A stretch of DNA of 37,045 bases from Bacteroidales bacterium (GTDB lineage: Bacteria > Bacteroidota > Bacteroidia > Bacteroidales > UBA932), in NCBI GenBank assembly GCA_017554335.1, contig JAFZIO010000021.1, forward strand, positions 1 through 37,045, read 5' to 3'. Position numbers and translations under genes: made by a program. Of this stretch, positions 23,749-32,696 are shown in pieces. Each line of letters starts with the position of its first letter. The first letter of the stretch is position 1. The notes under the pieces were generated by a model. It searched no databases. It was given only the letters and a program-made list of their open reading frames with translations, and was not told the origin of the DNA.

Positions 23749-25620
23749 ATGGGACGCCTGAAAGTACTTCCTGCTAGGATTTCCAATATGATAGCCGCCG
23801 GCGAGGTGGTCCAGAGGCCCGCTTCCGTGGTGAAGGAGCTTATGGAGAACGCCGTGGACGCCGGTGCCACTCAGGTTGACGTCGTCATAACCGATTCCGG
23901 GCGCACTCTCATCCAGGTTATAGACAACGGCTCCGGCATGAGCCCCGCGGACGCCGTGCTCTGCTTCGAGCGTCACGCCACGTCGAAAATAGCCGTTGCC
24001 GCCGATCTGGAACGCATACAGACCTACGGATTCCGCGGGGAGGCGCTGGCCAGTATCGCAGCCGTGTCCCAGGTGACCCTGCGCACCCGCCGCGCCGCCG
24101 ACGAAACCGGCATCCAGGTGACTCTGGGCGGCGACGCCCCGGTAAAGACATCCTCGGTGTCATGCCCCCAGGGCTCCAATTTCGCCGTTCGCAACCTCTT
24201 CTACAACACCCCGGCGCGCAGGAAATTCCTTAAGTCGGACCAGGTGGAGTTCAAGCATATTGTGGAGGAGTTTACACGCGTTGCCATTCCACGTCCGGAA
24301 ATAGGCTTCAGCCTCAGCCACAACGGCCGCGAGATTTATGTGCTCAAGCCGGCCAAGTCGCTGAAATTCCGTATACTGGACCTGATGGGCAGGACCGTGG
24401 TAGGGGAGGTTGTAGATATTTCTGCAGATACGTCCGTAGTGAAGGTAAGCGGCTTCGTGGGCCGTCCCGAGAGTGCCCGCAGGGCCCTCGGAAACCAGTA
24501 CTTTTTCGTAGACGGCCGCTATTTCCGCAGCCCCTACCTGCACAAGGCGGTCATGAAGGCCTACGAGGAGTTTATTCCCGAAGGGCTTACCCCCTCTTAC
24601 TTCATCTTCCTGGAAGTGGACCCCACTGCGGTGGACGTAAATATCCATCCCACCAAGACCGAGATAAAATTCGAAGACGACAATGTCATTTTCCAGGTTC
24701 TTACTGCCTGCATCCGTGAGGCCCTGGGGCGCAACAGCTTCGGCGCCAGCCTGGATTTCGAACGCGAAGGAACGGTGGAATTGCCGCAGCTGGGCCGCAG
24801 CTTCGAGGAATACAAGGCAGAGGGCCTTTCGCCTGCCGTAGAGCCCGACCCCCATTTTAACCCCTTCAATAACCCCTCGTTTGACCTCCCGGAACCGGCA
24901 AGTCCCGGCAGCGGCTCCGGCTTCGGCGGCGGCGCTTCAGGTCCCGGCGTTCCGGGCCCCGGTGCTCCTGGCTTCGGCGGCGGCGCCCCGTATACCCGCG
25001 GCGGCCTTTCCGCCGGCCATCAGGACTACGGCAAGCTGTTCCAGTCGGCTCCGGCGGAGCAGGACGTCCTTATCGTCCAGGGTAAGTACATCCTCCGCAA
25101 ATCGCCTTCCGGCCTCATGATAATCAGCATCAGGCGTGCCTGGGAGAGAGTTCTTTACGAGCGGGCGCTCAAGGCTCTGGCTTCCGGGGAGCACGTCACC
25201 CAGACGGCGCTCTTCCCCGTGCAGGTGAAGGTGGGCGTGCAGCAGCGCCTCCTGTTCGAAGAGAACGCCCCCATGCTCGCCAGCCTCGGCTTCGACATCT
25301 CGCCGGTAGGCGAAGATTCGGTGTGCGTGGCCGGAGTGCCCGAGGGCTACAGCTGCGAGGCGGGTAAAGTGGAGCAGATGGTCGGCGACCTGCTGCTCAT
25401 CCTTTCCGATTTCCAGCCGGCGCTGGAAGAGGTGATGCGGCAGAAGACTGCGGCAAAATTCGCCATGCTGGGGGCTCTGAATGCAGAGACGCCGGCGACG
25501 CCGCTGGCCGCCATGCGCCTTCTGGACACCCTCTTCTCCAGCGACAACCCTGAGTTTACTTTCAACGGCCGCCGTGTGGTTTCCCTGCTTACTGTGGACG
25601 AAATAGACAAGAGATTTTAA
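23749..25620 (+). CDS. mutL: DNA mismatch repair protein MutL
   Basis: A 623-residue MutL. The start at 23749 is used because the conserved sequence begins there (LPARISNMIAAGEVVQRPASVVKEL); a longer frame from 23701 overlaps the preceding gene. The N-terminal GHKL ATPase has E30 in KELMENAVDAGA, the DNGSGM motif and the GFRGEAL lid. The transducer domain follows to about 330, with the HPTK motif. A linker at about 382-419 is made almost entirely of Gly, Pro, Ser and Ala. The C-terminal dimerisation domain runs from about 430. Where most Bacteroidales MutL proteins carry DQHRAHERVLYE, this one reads SIRRAWERVLYE (460-471), losing the Asp and His. MutL couples MutS mismatch recognition to strand removal. 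Confidence 0.95.
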   Translation: MGRLKVLPARISNMIAAGEVVQRPASVVKELMENAVDAGATQVDVVITDSGRTLIQVIDNGSGMSPADAVLCFERHATSKIAVAADLERIQTYGFRGEALASIAAVSQVTLRTRRAADETGIQVTLGGDAPVKTSSVSCPQGSNFAVRNLFYNTPARRKFLKSDQVEFKHIVEEFTRVAIPRPEIGFSLSHNGREIYVLKPAKSLKFRILDLMGRTVVGEVVDISADTSVVKVSGFVGRPESARRALGNQYFFVDGRYFRSPYLHKAVMKAYEEFIPEGLTPSYFIFLEVDPTAVDVNIHPTKTEIKFEDDNVIFQVLTACIREALGRNSFGASLDFEREGTVELPQLGRSFEEYKAEGLSPAVEPDPHFNPFNNPSFDLPEPASPGSGSGFGGGASGPGVPGPGAPGFGGGAPYTRGGLSAGHQDYGKLFQSAPAEQDVLIVQGKYILRKSPSGLMIISIRRAWERVLYERALKALASGEHVTQTALFPVQVKVGVQQRLLFEENAPMLASLGFDISPVGEDSVCVAGVPEGYSCEAGKVEQMVGDLLLILSDFQPALEEVMRQKTAAKFAMLGALNAETPATPLAAMRLLDTLFSSDNPEFTFNGRRVVSLLTVDEIDKRF

Positions 25621-25623
25621 GTT

Positions 25624-26316
25624 ATGTCATACTATTACCAAGAGAATCGCCGCGGGCCGTTCGCCAACGTCCCAAAGGTAACCAAGAACTTGATTATCAT
25701 TAACATAGTGGTGTTTGTCGCCACTCTGTTCAATGAGAACTTCATGATAGGCACCTTCGGCTTATTCTATCCTACATCCGTTTATTTCCGCTGGTGGCAG
25801 CCCATCACCCACATGTTCATGCACGGGGGCTTCTGGCACATATTCTTCAATATGTACACCCTGTTCATATTCGGAACGGTGGTGGAACGCATCATAGGCA
25901 GCAAAAAGTTCCTGCTGTTCTATTTCATCTGCGGCCTCGGTGCTGCCGGATTGCAGATGCTCACCCAGTACATAGAGATGCAGTCTTTCCTGGCATCCGG
26001 CTCCAAGGCGGCCATGGAAGGTATTATTGCCCTAAAGTCAACCCCTACGGTAGGTGCTTCGGGAGCCATCTACGGCGTGCTGATGGGTTACGCCATGCTC
26101 TTCCCGGATTCCAAGATGACCCTGCTTTTCCCGCCTGTAACCCTGAGTGCCAAATGGATGGTCGGTATCTTTGCCGCCATCGAGCTCTTCACCGGAGTGG
26201 CCGGCTGGGCTGACGGAATCGCCCACTTCGCCCACCTCGGCGGCATGCTCATCGGCTGGCTGATGATACGCTGGTGGAGGCGCAGGGGCGTTCTTTTCGA
26301 TCAGGAGGTCTTATGA
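25624..26316 (+). CDS. Rhomboid-family intramembrane serine protease
   Basis: A 230-residue inner-membrane protease that cuts other membrane proteins within or near the bilayer. The catalytic serine is in GASG (S146) and the catalytic histidine in AHLGG (H204, with GMLIG after it). The loop motif HMFMHGGFWHIFFNMY (about 63-78) is also typical. About six transmembrane segments can be drawn. The C-terminus is basic (RWWRRRG) and probably cytoplasmic. It begins 3 bases after mutL and its stop overlaps the next ATG by 4 bases (ATGA), so the genes are coupled. The substrate is unknown. Confidence 0.93.
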   Translation: MSYYYQENRRGPFANVPKVTKNLIIINIVVFVATLFNENFMIGTFGLFYPTSVYFRWWQPITHMFMHGGFWHIFFNMYTLFIFGTVVERIIGSKKFLLFYFICGLGAAGLQMLTQYIEMQSFLASGSKAAMEGIIALKSTPTVGASGAIYGVLMGYAMLFPDSKMTLLFPPVTLSAKWMVGIFAAIELFTGVAGWADGIAHFAHLGGMLIGWLMIRWWRRRGVLFDQEVL

Positions 26317-26876
26317 AAGAGGTAATTGACGAGGCCGTACGCGTCCTCAAGGAGGGAGGCGTGATACTTTATCCCACCGATACGGTGTGGGGCATAGGTT
26401 GCGACGCCACCAACGAGGCGGCGGTGGCCAGGGTGTTCGAAATCAAGAAGCGCAGCGAGGCCAAGTCGCTGGTGCTGCTGGCGGCCGACCTGGATATGGT
26501 GGCCCGCTACATCAAGCAGATTCCTTCTATCGCCATCGACCTTGTGGAGGTGAACGACGCCCCCATGACCATAGTGTACCCCGGTGCCCAGGGCCTTGCG
26601 CCCAACGTGGTGGCGGAGGACGGCTCGGTGGGCATACGTATCCCCATGAGCGAGTTCTGCCGCGAGCTGGCACGCCGCTTCCGCAGGCCGCTGGTGTCTA
26701 CGTCGGCCAATATTTCCGGCGAACCTACGCCTTCCTGCTTTGCCGAAATCGACCCTGCAGTGAAGTCTGCGGTCGATTGGTGCGCGCCCCGCAAGTTCGA
26801 GGCGGGAGCTACCGGCAAGGCCTCCCAGATAATCAAGCTCGGCCTCCGGGGCGAGGTGGAAATCATCCGCGCCTGA
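26313..26876 (+). CDS. tsaC: L-threonylcarbamoyladenylate synthase (Sua5/YrdC/YciO family)
   Basis: A 187-residue cytoplasmic enzyme that makes threonylcarbamoyl-AMP for the t6A37 modification of ANN-decoding tRNAs. The ATG at 26313 overlaps the rhomboid stop and has AGGAGG 6 bases before it, an unusually good ribosome site for this phylum. Motifs: LYPTDTVWGIGCDA near the N-terminus, EIKKRSEAKSLVLL, SVGIRIP, and VSTSANISGEPTP, which form the ATP/threonine pocket. It lacks the Sua5 C-terminal domain, so it is the short form. The close relative YciO, of uncertain function, cannot be fully excluded. Confidence 0.9.
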   Translation: MKEVIDEAVRVLKEGGVILYPTDTVWGIGCDATNEAAVARVFEIKKRSEAKSLVLLAADLDMVARYIKQIPSIAIDLVEVNDAPMTIVYPGAQGLAPNVVAEDGSVGIRIPMSEFCRELARRFRRPLVSTSANISGEPTPSCFAEIDPAVKSAVDWCAPRKFEAGATGKASQIIKLGLRGEVEIIRA

Positions 26877-27388
26877 TGTATATCGGTCTCATTTCCGACA
26901 CCCACGGGGTATTCGACGACGCCTTCAAGGAGTTCCTGGAGCCGGTCGACGTCATATGGCATGCGGGCGACTGGGGCGGCGACGCTTCATTTGCAGATGA
27001 GATTGCTGCATTCAAGCCCGTGGTGGGCGTACACGGCAATTGTGACGGCTCCGGCATTCGCTACCAGTTCCCCGAGTCCCAGGTTCTGAAATTGCAGGGG
27101 CTTACCGTGCTGATGACGCACATAGGCGGTTCCCCGGGGCATTATTATCCTGTTGCAAAGTCTCTCATCGAGCGTCATAAGCCCGACGTTTTTATCTGCG
27201 GGCACTCCCATATCCTTAAAGTAATGCATGATTCCCAGTACAATTTACTGTACATCAATCCGGGAGCAGCGGGTCTTCAGGGGTGGCAGCTTGTGCGTAC
27301 TGCGTTGAGATTCAAGATAGAAGATGGGTCTGTTAGTGACATGGAAGTGTTTGAATATCCAAAAAAACTTTCTACCTTTGCGCGCTAG
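26876..27388 (+). CDS. YfcE/MJ0936-type metallophosphoesterase
   Basis: A 170-residue calcineurin-like phosphoesterase. The start shares a base with the upstream stop (TGATG), giving a one-base overlap and tight coupling. Metal-binding motifs are all present: SDTHG (8-12), HAGDWG, GNCD, THIGG (usually THG) and CGHSH. Proteins of this family hydrolyse phosphodiesters, including cyclic nucleotides, in vitro; the physiological substrate is unknown. Its 3' end contains the -33 and -7 boxes of the next gene. Confidence 0.9.
   Translation: MYIGLISDTHGVFDDAFKEFLEPVDVIWHAGDWGGDASFADEIAAFKPVVGVHGNCDGSGIRYQFPESQVLKLQGLTVLMTHIGGSPGHYYPVAKSLIERHKPDVFICGHSHILKVMHDSQYNLLYINPGAAGLQGWQLVRTALRFKIEDGSVSDMEVFEYPKKLSTFAR
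27350..27380 (+). promoter_or_regulatory. Consensus Bacteroidetes promoter for the cysteine-rich lipoprotein
   Basis: TTTG (27350-27353) is followed after exactly 19 bases by TACCTTTG (27373-27380), an ideal match to TTTG-N19-TAnnTTTG. It lies inside the end of the phosphodiesterase gene. Transcription would start near 27385, giving a 5' leader of about 30 bases that is rich in T and A. It is the best promoter in the window. Confidence 0.75.
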
Positions 27389-27413
27389 TTAGTTTTTTTA
27401 AATTTTTTCAACA

Positions 27414-27629
27414 ATGAAGAAGCTTATCATTTCTCTTGCTATCGCTGCTTTCTGCCTTAGCTCCTGCTGCTGCAACAACTGTGGCAACAAGGCTGCCGAG
27501 GGTGAGGCTGCTGCTACCGAGGAAGTTTGCGATTCTACCAAGTGCTGCTGCGGCGAGTGCGCCGAGGGCCAGACCTGCGAGAACTGCGAGCACGCTGAGG
27601 GTTGCGAGAATTGCGAGAAGGCTGAATAA
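27414..27629 (+). CDS. Very small cysteine-rich lipoprotein
   Basis: A 71-residue protein with a lipoprotein signal ending CLSSC (Cys18 would be lipidated). The mature part is about 54 residues, of which 13 are Cys, arranged as CCCNNC, KCCCGEC, CENC and GCENC clusters between Glu/Ala-rich spacers; the end is an imperfect CENCEHAEG-CENCEKAE repeat. Such spacing suits metal binding (Zn, Cu or an FeS-like site) or disulfides, but no known family is recognised. It has its own consensus promoter and terminator, so it is a single-gene unit that may be well expressed. The high Cys content, the lipobox and the flanking signals make a chance frame unlikely. Confidence 0.8.
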   Translation: MKKLIISLAIAAFCLSSCCCNNCGNKAAEGEAAATEEVCDSTKCCCGECAEGQTCENCEHAEGCENCEKAE

Positions 27630-27658
27630 GATTCAGACCAGCAAGACCGTAAAGAAGA

Positions 27659-27685
27659 CGCGAGGATTCCCGCGCCTTTTTTTTT
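27659..27685 (+). terminator. Intrinsic terminator after the cysteine-rich lipoprotein gene
   Basis: CGCG-A-GG, loop ATT and CC-CGCG (27659-27674) form a GC-rich hairpin with one bulged base. CC and a run of nine T (27677-27685) follow. It lies 30 bases after the stop codon. Confidence 0.8.
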
Positions 27686-27698
27686 GTGAAAATATTGC

Positions 27699-27706
27699 TA
27701 TTTTTG
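27699..27706 (+). promoter_or_regulatory. Possible -7 box for the MscS-type channel operon
   Basis: TATTTTTG fits TAnnTTTG and lies between the terminator and the channel gene. It implies a transcript start near 27712, which is downstream of the ATG at 27686 and so favours the ATG at 27752. No TTTG is present at the proper -33 spacing. Confidence 0.4.
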
Positions 27707-27751
27707 TGTGTTAACCATTGTTTGGAGAACCACATAGATAATCTGAGTCCA

Positions 27752-30178
27752 ATGTCTTTGCATAGAAGAACCAAGCCGAGAGGAGTATTGCTCGCTGTAG
27801 CTGTGCTCATTCTAATTGCCACGCCTGCAGTTGCTGTTTTCCAGGGATCAGACCTCGGCCATACCATCAGTGAGCTTAAAGCCGAGCTTAAACGCGACTA
27901 CGAAAGCCGGGTAGCCAGCGAGGGTGTATTTGAAAACATGTACCGCAGCCAGCGTCGGGAGATGGTAGATGTGATGAAAAAATGCAATGAGCTGGCTTTG
28001 ATGCTGTACTCCCAGAAGCAGGACTTCACCTTCGACATCACCTATGCATTCAATACCGTAAGTGATGAATACAAGAATTTCAAGTCCAAACAGCTCCCTT
28101 ACGACAGAATAACCGGCAGGCTGGACTGGGATATAGAAAGCTACGCCCGTCTTCTGGAAGCGCTCAGGCGCCTCCCGCCGGTCATGGAAAAGATTGAAGA
28201 CATACCTGACAGTCTTGCATATCACAACGACAGCCTGCATTTCAGCACCCGACGCTTCGGAACATATCCCGGCGGACAGCCGAACGGCACTCCCGGGATT
28301 GCTGCTTCCGCGGGCTTTCAGCACGCTTCCGACACGGTAGCCCGCCGTCCGTACATACTGAGCGAAGAGGAACAGCTGGACAGGGACTCCTGTATTTTCT
28401 ATGCTTCTGAAATGCTCAAGATGTGTGCGGCGCGCAAGCAAAGGGTTATTGCTGACAGTACCCATTATCATCGGACATATCTGCGTTTGAAGGAATCCTA
28501 CGACTACGCCCAGAATAAGTATCAGGTGCTTCAGGACAGGTTGTTCGTCCAGGGACAGACGGCTTATCCCCGCATTATCGCCAGTTTTGACCGGCAGTGG
28601 AAGAGAGCAGTTCAGGATTGCCAGGAAAAGAATTACCGGGTATCGTCCTTCTCCCGGCGTGATTCTGGAGGTTCTCCCCGTGTTAGCGTGATATGGCTGA
28701 TTCTGGCTATACTGGCATCTCTTCTCATCCGCCTGAGGGGGAAAGCTCTTCTGCACGGGATGTTTTTGTATCTTCCGTTGGTGTTGTGTGCTGTCAGTAT
28801 CTTCGCCCTGAGGATGGCATTCCTGCCCAACTCGATGATGAATATCCTGCTTCCGCCCATTCTGCTGATATTCTTTATCTGGACCTTGGTGGCCTGCCTT
28901 CATCACCGAACGGCGGTTCCTTACGTAGATCGGGTTATGGGCTGGCTGTCCCTGTTCATACTGGCGGTGGCGATGTCTGTATCATTCTTCGGATACATAT
29001 TCGTGGGCCTGCTCATTATGGTCTGGTGGTTCTTTATGCTGGCGGCAGCACTTTCCATCATAACCGTAGTGTTCTTGCTGGAACTTTTCCGGAGCAAAGT
29101 ACTGGAGAAGCATATCGCGGAGTATAAGAAATCACTTACATATCTGCCTGCGGAGGAAAGGAACTCCATGTTGTTCGGCGCAACCTGGCTGTACGACCTT
29201 GTACGTGAGGTCGTAGTGCCCGTGTCCATAATGCTGTCCGTCATTGTGTGCATCAAGATGGCGCTTAATCTTTTCGACTTCTCCAATTTGTACGAGAGCA
29301 TTGTTTACAAGCCGTTCGTAAACATGGTGAATGATTCGGGCGTCACGATTCTGAAGATTTCGGTTCGCAGCATACTTATAGGCGTAGCCCTGTTCTTTGC
29401 CTTCAGGTATGTAGCCAAAGCCCTTACTTTCTTTTATGAAAGCATACGTTATGCGGCATATCTCAAGAAAAACGGCCGCAAGACCGTCCGTGTGAACGAA
29501 GTCAACCTCACTTTCGGCAAGAGTATCATAAAAGCCCTGGTCTGGGTTATTTATATTGTCTTTGTGGTAGCTATGCTCAAGCTCCCGACGTCGTCCCTTA
29601 CTATCGTAGCAGGAGGTCTCTCCGCCGGTATCGGTATTGCGATGAAGGATATTATAAACAACTTCGTCTATGGTGTCCAGCTTATGTCCGGCCGTGTGCG
29701 TGTAGGAGACTGGATAGAGTGTGACGGCATCCGCGGACGTGTTACTTCTGTCAGTTACCAGAGCACGCAGATAGAGACTATTGAAGGCGCGGTCATGTCT
29801 TTCCTCAACTCAACCCTGTTTGCAAACACTTTCCGCAACCTTACCCGCAACCATTCTTATGAGCTCCTCAAAATTGTTGTTGGCGTGAGTTACGGCACGG
29901 ACGTGGAAAAGGTGCGCACCATCCTTGTAGAAGCGATGCAGCAGCTTCGTACAAAGGATACCTACGGTCGCGAGATTGTGGATCCCAAGAAGGGAATTTA
30001 TGTTACTTTCGACGCCTTCGACGAGAGCTCCGTAAATGTTGCCATCAAACAGTATGTTCTTGTCGCTGAGCGTATAGGATATTCTGACAGGGCTCGCGAG
30101 GTCATTTACAATGCCCTGAACGAAGCCGGCATTACCATCCCGTTCCCGCAGAGAGATATTCATTTTTATAATTCCTAG
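27752..30178 (+). CDS. Large mechanosensitive ion channel of the MscS family
   Basis: An 808-residue inner-membrane channel that would open under membrane tension to release solutes. The start at 27752 is preferred; the frame continues upstream to 27686 but crosses the likely promoter. Residues about 10-30 are a hydrophobic signal or first helix. About 35-300 form a mostly helical, presumably periplasmic, region that I do not recognise. From about 310 there are roughly nine membrane segments. The pore helix and beta-domain are clear at about 615-670: AGGLSAGIGIAMKDIINNFV, then GRVRVGDWIECDGIRGRVTSVS and the NSTLFANTFRNLTRNHSYE region. The size resembles MscK-type rather than MscS (about 286). 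The downstream gene follows by 13 bases. Confidence 0.93.
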   Translation: MSLHRRTKPRGVLLAVAVLILIATPAVAVFQGSDLGHTISELKAELKRDYESRVASEGVFENMYRSQRREMVDVMKKCNELALMLYSQKQDFTFDITYAFNTVSDEYKNFKSKQLPYDRITGRLDWDIESYARLLEALRRLPPVMEKIEDIPDSLAYHNDSLHFSTRRFGTYPGGQPNGTPGIAASAGFQHASDTVARRPYILSEEEQLDRDSCIFYASEMLKMCAARKQRVIADSTHYHRTYLRLKESYDYAQNKYQVLQDRLFVQGQTAYPRIIASFDRQWKRAVQDCQEKNYRVSSFSRRDSGGSPRVSVIWLILAILASLLIRLRGKALLHGMFLYLPLVLCAVSIFALRMAFLPNSMMNILLPPILLIFFIWTLVACLHHRTAVPYVDRVMGWLSLFILAVAMSVSFFGYIFVGLLIMVWWFFMLAAALSIITVVFLLELFRSKVLEKHIAEYKKSLTYLPAEERNSMLFGATWLYDLVREVVVPVSIMLSVIVCIKMALNLFDFSNLYESIVYKPFVNMVNDSGVTILKISVRSILIGVALFFAFRYVAKALTFFYESIRYAAYLKKNGRKTVRVNEVNLTFGKSIIKALVWVIYIVFVVAMLKLPTSSLTIVAGGLSAGIGIAMKDIINNFVYGVQLMSGRVRVGDWIECDGIRGRVTSVSYQSTQIETIEGAVMSFLNSTLFANTFRNLTRNHSYELLKIVVGVSYGTDVEKVRTILVEAMQQLRTKDTYGREIVDPKKGIYVTFDAFDESSVNVAIKQYVLVAERIGYSDRAREVIYNALNEAGITIPFPQRDIHFYNS

Positions 30179-30191
30179 CCGATAATAATAC

Positions 30192-32684
30192 ATGTTGAGA
30201 CGAAGTGTCACCATACTTGCCTTTGTTCTGGGCTTTGCCTTGTCTGCACAGGCACAGCAGAGGCCGGTCGCAGATACCATTCCGGTTTTACCGGCGCAGG
30301 TGGATTCGCTGCATCGGGCGCCCGCCGTTCAACCTGAGCCCATGTTTTGGAAAGGCTGGTTCGGTGAGCTGGACGCCAAGGCCGGTGCGACGGCCATCTT
30401 CCCAGCAGAACTCGACCCTTTGAAGAAGAACCGCGGCTTTCTTTTCAACAGCAAAGCCATGGTGTCGGCATGGTCGGACAAGGACCAGTTCACTTTTGTT
30501 GCCGGCGGCAACAACACCAACGAGAATACTTCTGAGTCAAGCGAGTCCGATTCGGGTCCTGACAAATCCGAACAGGGTCTTGCTACAGCCGCGCAGGCGG
30601 GTCTCAATTACTATACTGTCCGTCTGAAGGACATGGAGACCGCAGCCACGCTCAACTACAAGTTCACCAATACAGACACGGGCACAAGTTCAGAACTTAA
30701 TGAATTCCAGGAAGAGGAGTTCATGTCTACCAGTTCCAACACCTCCGGTAACAAGCGGTCCCACTCAGTTTCTCTGGACGGTTCGCTGAAGAGAGACAAG
30801 GGCAATATGTTGTTGAACGTGAAACCCGTGATACGCTTCGTAAACTCAACGGCCATGAACAGCAGCGACTCCTGGACCATGTCCGGACAAATCGTTGATA
30901 TTCCTGACGAAGAGTGGCAGCGCTGGCAAGAGGAAGAAAAGCTCCGCAAAGAAGAGGAGGAGCGTTGGTGGAAGGAAGAGATGCAGCATATGCAGGGAGA
31001 AGACCTGCAGCACTGGCAGGAGGAGATGATGCACAGGGACCAGCAGCCGTACGAGCGTATGACACGTCGCGGCTGGGCATATTATTCCAACAATTCCACC
31101 AGCAACACCAGTGATTTGGCCAATGACTTTACCGCTCAAGTAAATGCCGATATGACTCTCAGGCAACTGGCCGGCAAGAAGGGACGCGACCTTCGTTTCA
31201 TTTTCAACGCAGGGTACGATATAGGCGGCGGCACCCGCGATGAGTCATCCGATCTTTGGACAAGCAGCGACCATGAGTCCCGCATGATGCATTATGATAT
31301 CAGCAGCAATGCCGCCCGGATTGGGGGTGCGGTGAGCTACACCGAGCCTATCGCTCCTGCATGGACGCTGACCGCCACTGCGGACGCTTCGTGGACGGGC
31401 AGCAACAGCTTGCGTGACGCCTCTGACAATAATGGCCACAACGACCTTTTCTCTTCCGTCAGCAATGCCAACAACATAAAGCAGAAATACGACGTCACTT
31501 CGCAATACAAGTTCGGTCCCCAGAGTTGGGTGAGCTTCGGCGGAATGCTGACCGGCATGCTCAACGAGACTTACTCCAAGAGCAAGGGAATAGAAGATAC
31601 GACAGGCGAGAACGACTGGTACTGGTTCGTTACCCCTACCGCAAAGTTCCAGCACGTCATTGGCCAGGACCGCTTCACCGCCAGTGTTTCCGGCAATACG
31701 CAGCGTCCCGGGACAACTCAGATGCTTCCGGTGCTTGACCTGCGTGTCCCTTCACGTCCGGGCATAGGCAACATCTACCTCAGGCCATATTCCGCAGCCA
31801 CCTTTAATACGGGTTGGTCGCGCAGCAACAAGGAGCGTTCGACGACGCTCAACGTTTCCCTTGGCGGCAGCCTGAACTTCAACCCCATAATCTACGCCCG
31901 CTGGTACGACAGCAAAAAGGTGCAGTATGCCGTTCCGGTGAACTCCCGCAAGCCGGGCTTTACCGCGACCCTCAGCGCCAATTACTCCATGCCTCTCGAT
32001 TCAGACAAGTATTGGACGCTCACTGCTGCCGGAAGCGCCAAGTACAATTCGTCCACGAGCTACCAGGCCCGTTCCGCACTTCCCGGCATAGATAAAACCA
32101 ATTTCGACTATACCTCTTTCATGGCGTCTTTCTGGGGTGACGATGAGTCAGGAAAGAATTTCTATGACGGCACCAGCGGCTTCGACGAGAGCATTACCCG
32201 TATGTTTCAGCCGTCCGTGAACGCGAGCGTGAGGTTCAAGCGGGCGGGTTACGATTTCCTGGCTGGCGCATCCACCATGGGACGTATTTCCCGTTATTCG
32301 CTTAACCCGGATATTAATGTAAACACAGCCGATACTCGTTTGTATGTAAGTGGCGCTTATGCTTCAAAGGGAGGTTTAGAAGTTAAATCCAGCTTCGCTT
32401 ATGTGTTCTACGCCGGATATACAGAGGGATTCGGTCTGCCTGAACTCCAGTGGAATGCGGAGGCAAGCCAGAAATGGGGAGACTTCGTCTTCAGCTTCAA
32501 AGCCTTCGATATCCTTAACCAGACCCGTAATCTGACTCATTCCGTCACCGCCAACTATGAGGAGGATACTTACCGTCTGACTATGGGACGTTACTTCCTG
32601 CTGGGCGTAAAATGGTGTTTCGGCAAGGCTGATGCATCACATAATCAGCGTGCCAGGCAGGCTATGAAAGCTATGGGATTATAG
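30192..32684 (+). CDS. Outer-membrane beta-barrel protein without a plug, with a Trp/Glu-rich insert
   Basis: An 830-residue exported protein (signal about 1-22, ending ALSAQAQQ). The last 500 residues are alternating beta-strands and end in the pattern typical of Bacteroidales OMP beta-barrels of the TonB-receptor-like class (FKAFDILNQTRNL, then RYFLLGVKWCFGK). I see neither a plug nor a carboxypeptidase-like domain, so it is not an ordinary TonB-dependent importer. An extremely charged, Trp-, Met- and Gln-rich segment at about 237-296 (for instance EEWQRWQEEEKLRKEEEERWW) interrupts the barrel and is probably an amphipathic helical loop. A Ser/Glu-rich stretch lies at 108-128. It is probably co-transcribed with the MscS-type channel. 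Function unknown. Confidence 0.8.
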   Translation: MLRRSVTILAFVLGFALSAQAQQRPVADTIPVLPAQVDSLHRAPAVQPEPMFWKGWFGELDAKAGATAIFPAELDPLKKNRGFLFNSKAMVSAWSDKDQFTFVAGGNNTNENTSESSESDSGPDKSEQGLATAAQAGLNYYTVRLKDMETAATLNYKFTNTDTGTSSELNEFQEEEFMSTSSNTSGNKRSHSVSLDGSLKRDKGNMLLNVKPVIRFVNSTAMNSSDSWTMSGQIVDIPDEEWQRWQEEEKLRKEEEERWWKEEMQHMQGEDLQHWQEEMMHRDQQPYERMTRRGWAYYSNNSTSNTSDLANDFTAQVNADMTLRQLAGKKGRDLRFIFNAGYDIGGGTRDESSDLWTSSDHESRMMHYDISSNAARIGGAVSYTEPIAPAWTLTATADASWTGSNSLRDASDNNGHNDLFSSVSNANNIKQKYDVTSQYKFGPQSWVSFGGMLTGMLNETYSKSKGIEDTTGENDWYWFVTPTAKFQHVIGQDRFTASVSGNTQRPGTTQMLPVLDLRVPSRPGIGNIYLRPYSAATFNTGWSRSNKERSTTLNVSLGGSLNFNPIIYARWYDSKKVQYAVPVNSRKPGFTATLSANYSMPLDSDKYWTLTAAGSAKYNSSTSYQARSALPGIDKTNFDYTSFMASFWGDDESGKNFYDGTSGFDESITRMFQPSVNASVRFKRAGYDFLAGASTMGRISRYSLNPDINVNTADTRLYVSGAYASKGGLEVKSSFAYVFYAGYTEGFGLPELQWNAEASQKWGDFVFSFKAFDILNQTRNLTHSVTANYEEDTYRLTMGRYFLLGVKWCFGKADASHNQRARQAMKAMGL

Positions 32685-32696
32685 AAACTTTATATT

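Noticed and set aside
27686-27751. Extension of the MscS-type gene to the ATG at 27686
   Set aside because: The added residues cross a TAnnTTTG box and begin at the end of the terminator T-run, so they are unlikely to be transcribed. The start at 27752 also places a hydrophobic segment soon after the N-terminus.
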